A DNA stretch of 14,478 bases, from positions 1-14,478 of the forward strand of contig QHOM01000160.1 in assembly GCA_003218785.1 (NCBI GenBank), in the 5' to 3' direction. The notes beneath the pieces were generated by a model. It saw only the letters and a program-made list of their open reading frames with translations. It did not search any database and was not told the DNA's origin. Each line of letters opens with the position of its first letter. Positions within the stretch are counted from its first letter, which is position 1. Both the position numbers and the translations under genes were made by a program. This DNA comes from Verrucomicrobiota bacterium. Lineage in GTDB: Bacteria > Verrucomicrobiota > Verrucomicrobiia > Chthoniobacterales > UBA10450. Below are positions 13,921 through 14,478 of this stretch, in pieces.

Positions 13921-14478
13921 TTAGGTGCGCCGCAAACACACAGAGCGAATCAATCGCCGCCGCTGATGCCAACCCAGCCCAAGGACACCGAGTAGCCCAC
14001 TCACGACCGTCGCAGGCTCAGGGACTGCCGTGCCATTCAGTTGGATGTTGTCGATGATGGTCTGGAGATTGTTGCCTTGTGACATTCCCCCGTTGAAAGT
14101 CAGACGCAAGACGAGCGTTGGCTGGTTATTAGCCCCCGGAGGGACGGCGAAAGTTATGATTTGTGCCCCGCCTGTTACAATTGGCTGCGAGCCGACGATG
14201 GTTTCTACTCCGTTAACGAAATATGAAAGCTGCACGGTGTCGAAGCCGTTGCCTGCCGTATCAATCGCAAAGCTCAACGACATGGTCTGAAAGAAAGTCG
14301 CATCGACAGCAAACTGAATATAACTGCCATTATCCACTGGGGTTGTTCTAAAACCGACCGCCAGGCCTGGATCAGCGGTGTCGATATCACCAGGAGTTCT
14401 ATTAAGCAGTAGTCCGTCAACGCTTGCGAAAACTGTAGCAGTGGTCGTGATTGTCGTAAGCACTATTCCGCCGCCAGG
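13921..14478 (-). CDS. PEP-CTERM-anchored exported protein (5' end outside window)
   Basis: C-terminal 185 residues or so of a secreted protein; the frame is open to the window edge (a GTG at 14463 is probably internal). The visible part is rich in Gly, Thr, Asn and beta-strand-like stretches, including a segment with FVNGVETIVGSQPIV and LRLTFNGGMSQGNNLQTIIDNIQLNG, resembling the jelly-roll-like regions of surface proteins. It ends with the PEP-CTERM sorting signal: VPEP (bases 14014-14025), a hydrophobic helix VVSGLLGVLGLGW, then HQRRR. This signal is recognised by an exosortase (not in this window) and suits surface or extracellular-matrix proteins. The basic tail runs on for ten residues past RRR (LIRSVCLRRT), longer than usual. 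Function of the body is unknown. Confidence 0.88.
   Translation of the reverse strand, partial: PGGGIVLTTITTTATVFASVDGLLLNRTPGDIDTADPGLAVGFRTTPVDNGSYIQFAVDATFFQTMSLSFAIDTAGNGFDTVQLSYFVNGVETIVGSQPIVTGGAQIITFAVPPGANNQPTLVLRLTFNGGMSQGNNLQTIIDNIQLNGTAVPEPATVVSGLLGVLGLGWHQRRRLIRSVCLRRT

Overview
The window looks like chromosomal DNA of a Gram-negative verrucomicrobium, probably a soil member of the Spartobacteria/Chthoniobacterales. This is inferred from the gene content: a PEP-CTERM protein, a FecR-domain protein with an Ala-rich helical-repeat tail, many GTG starts, weak or absent Shine-Dalgarno sites, and short AATGACGAA intergenic repeats. No rRNA, tRNA, CRISPR array, transposase or phage gene was found.

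Left part (about 143-6071, plus strand): a complete Dlt-type envelope acylation operon in the order dltD1-dltD2-dltC-dltX-dltA-dltB, the reverse of the dltXABCD order usual in Firmicutes. DltA would activate an amino acid, probably D-alanine, and load it on the carrier DltC. The membrane O-acyltransferase DltB, with the 45-residue DltX and the SGNH-type DltD proteins, would move it across the inner membrane to an unknown acceptor, since Gram-negative bacteria have no classical teichoic acid. Three features stand out. A tiny dltX gene, unannotated by length-limited callers, ends in a Gram-positive-like PFVYQGF terminus. DltB carries a C-terminal extension of about 100 residues that resembles an uncharacterised module of secreted bacterial proteins. 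The dltD gene is duplicated in tandem.

Middle part (about 6072-9853): the dlt operon meets a convergent minus-strand gene for a secreted S9-family (prolyl-oligopeptidase-like) peptidase. Between them lies an inverted cluster of AATGACGAA repeats, which also supplies the peptidase stop codon. Upstream of the peptidase is an NADP-type isocitrate dehydrogenase gene, broken by an internal deletion of about 36 codons plus a frame change that removes the catalytic HKGNIMK-type segment.

Right part (about 9854-14478, minus strand): after a non-coding stretch come two tandem FecR-domain genes, both damaged. The upstream copy has lost most of its C-terminal half. The downstream copy has lost its signal peptide and is frameshifted at an A8 run. 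They share a 141-bp block with a single mismatch. Upstream lies an intact membrane-anchored TPR protein gene, and the window ends inside a PEP-CTERM surface protein gene whose 5' end is outside. The left part is a coherent functional system; the right part shows duplication and decay, or assembly/base-calling error, which sequence alone cannot distinguish.
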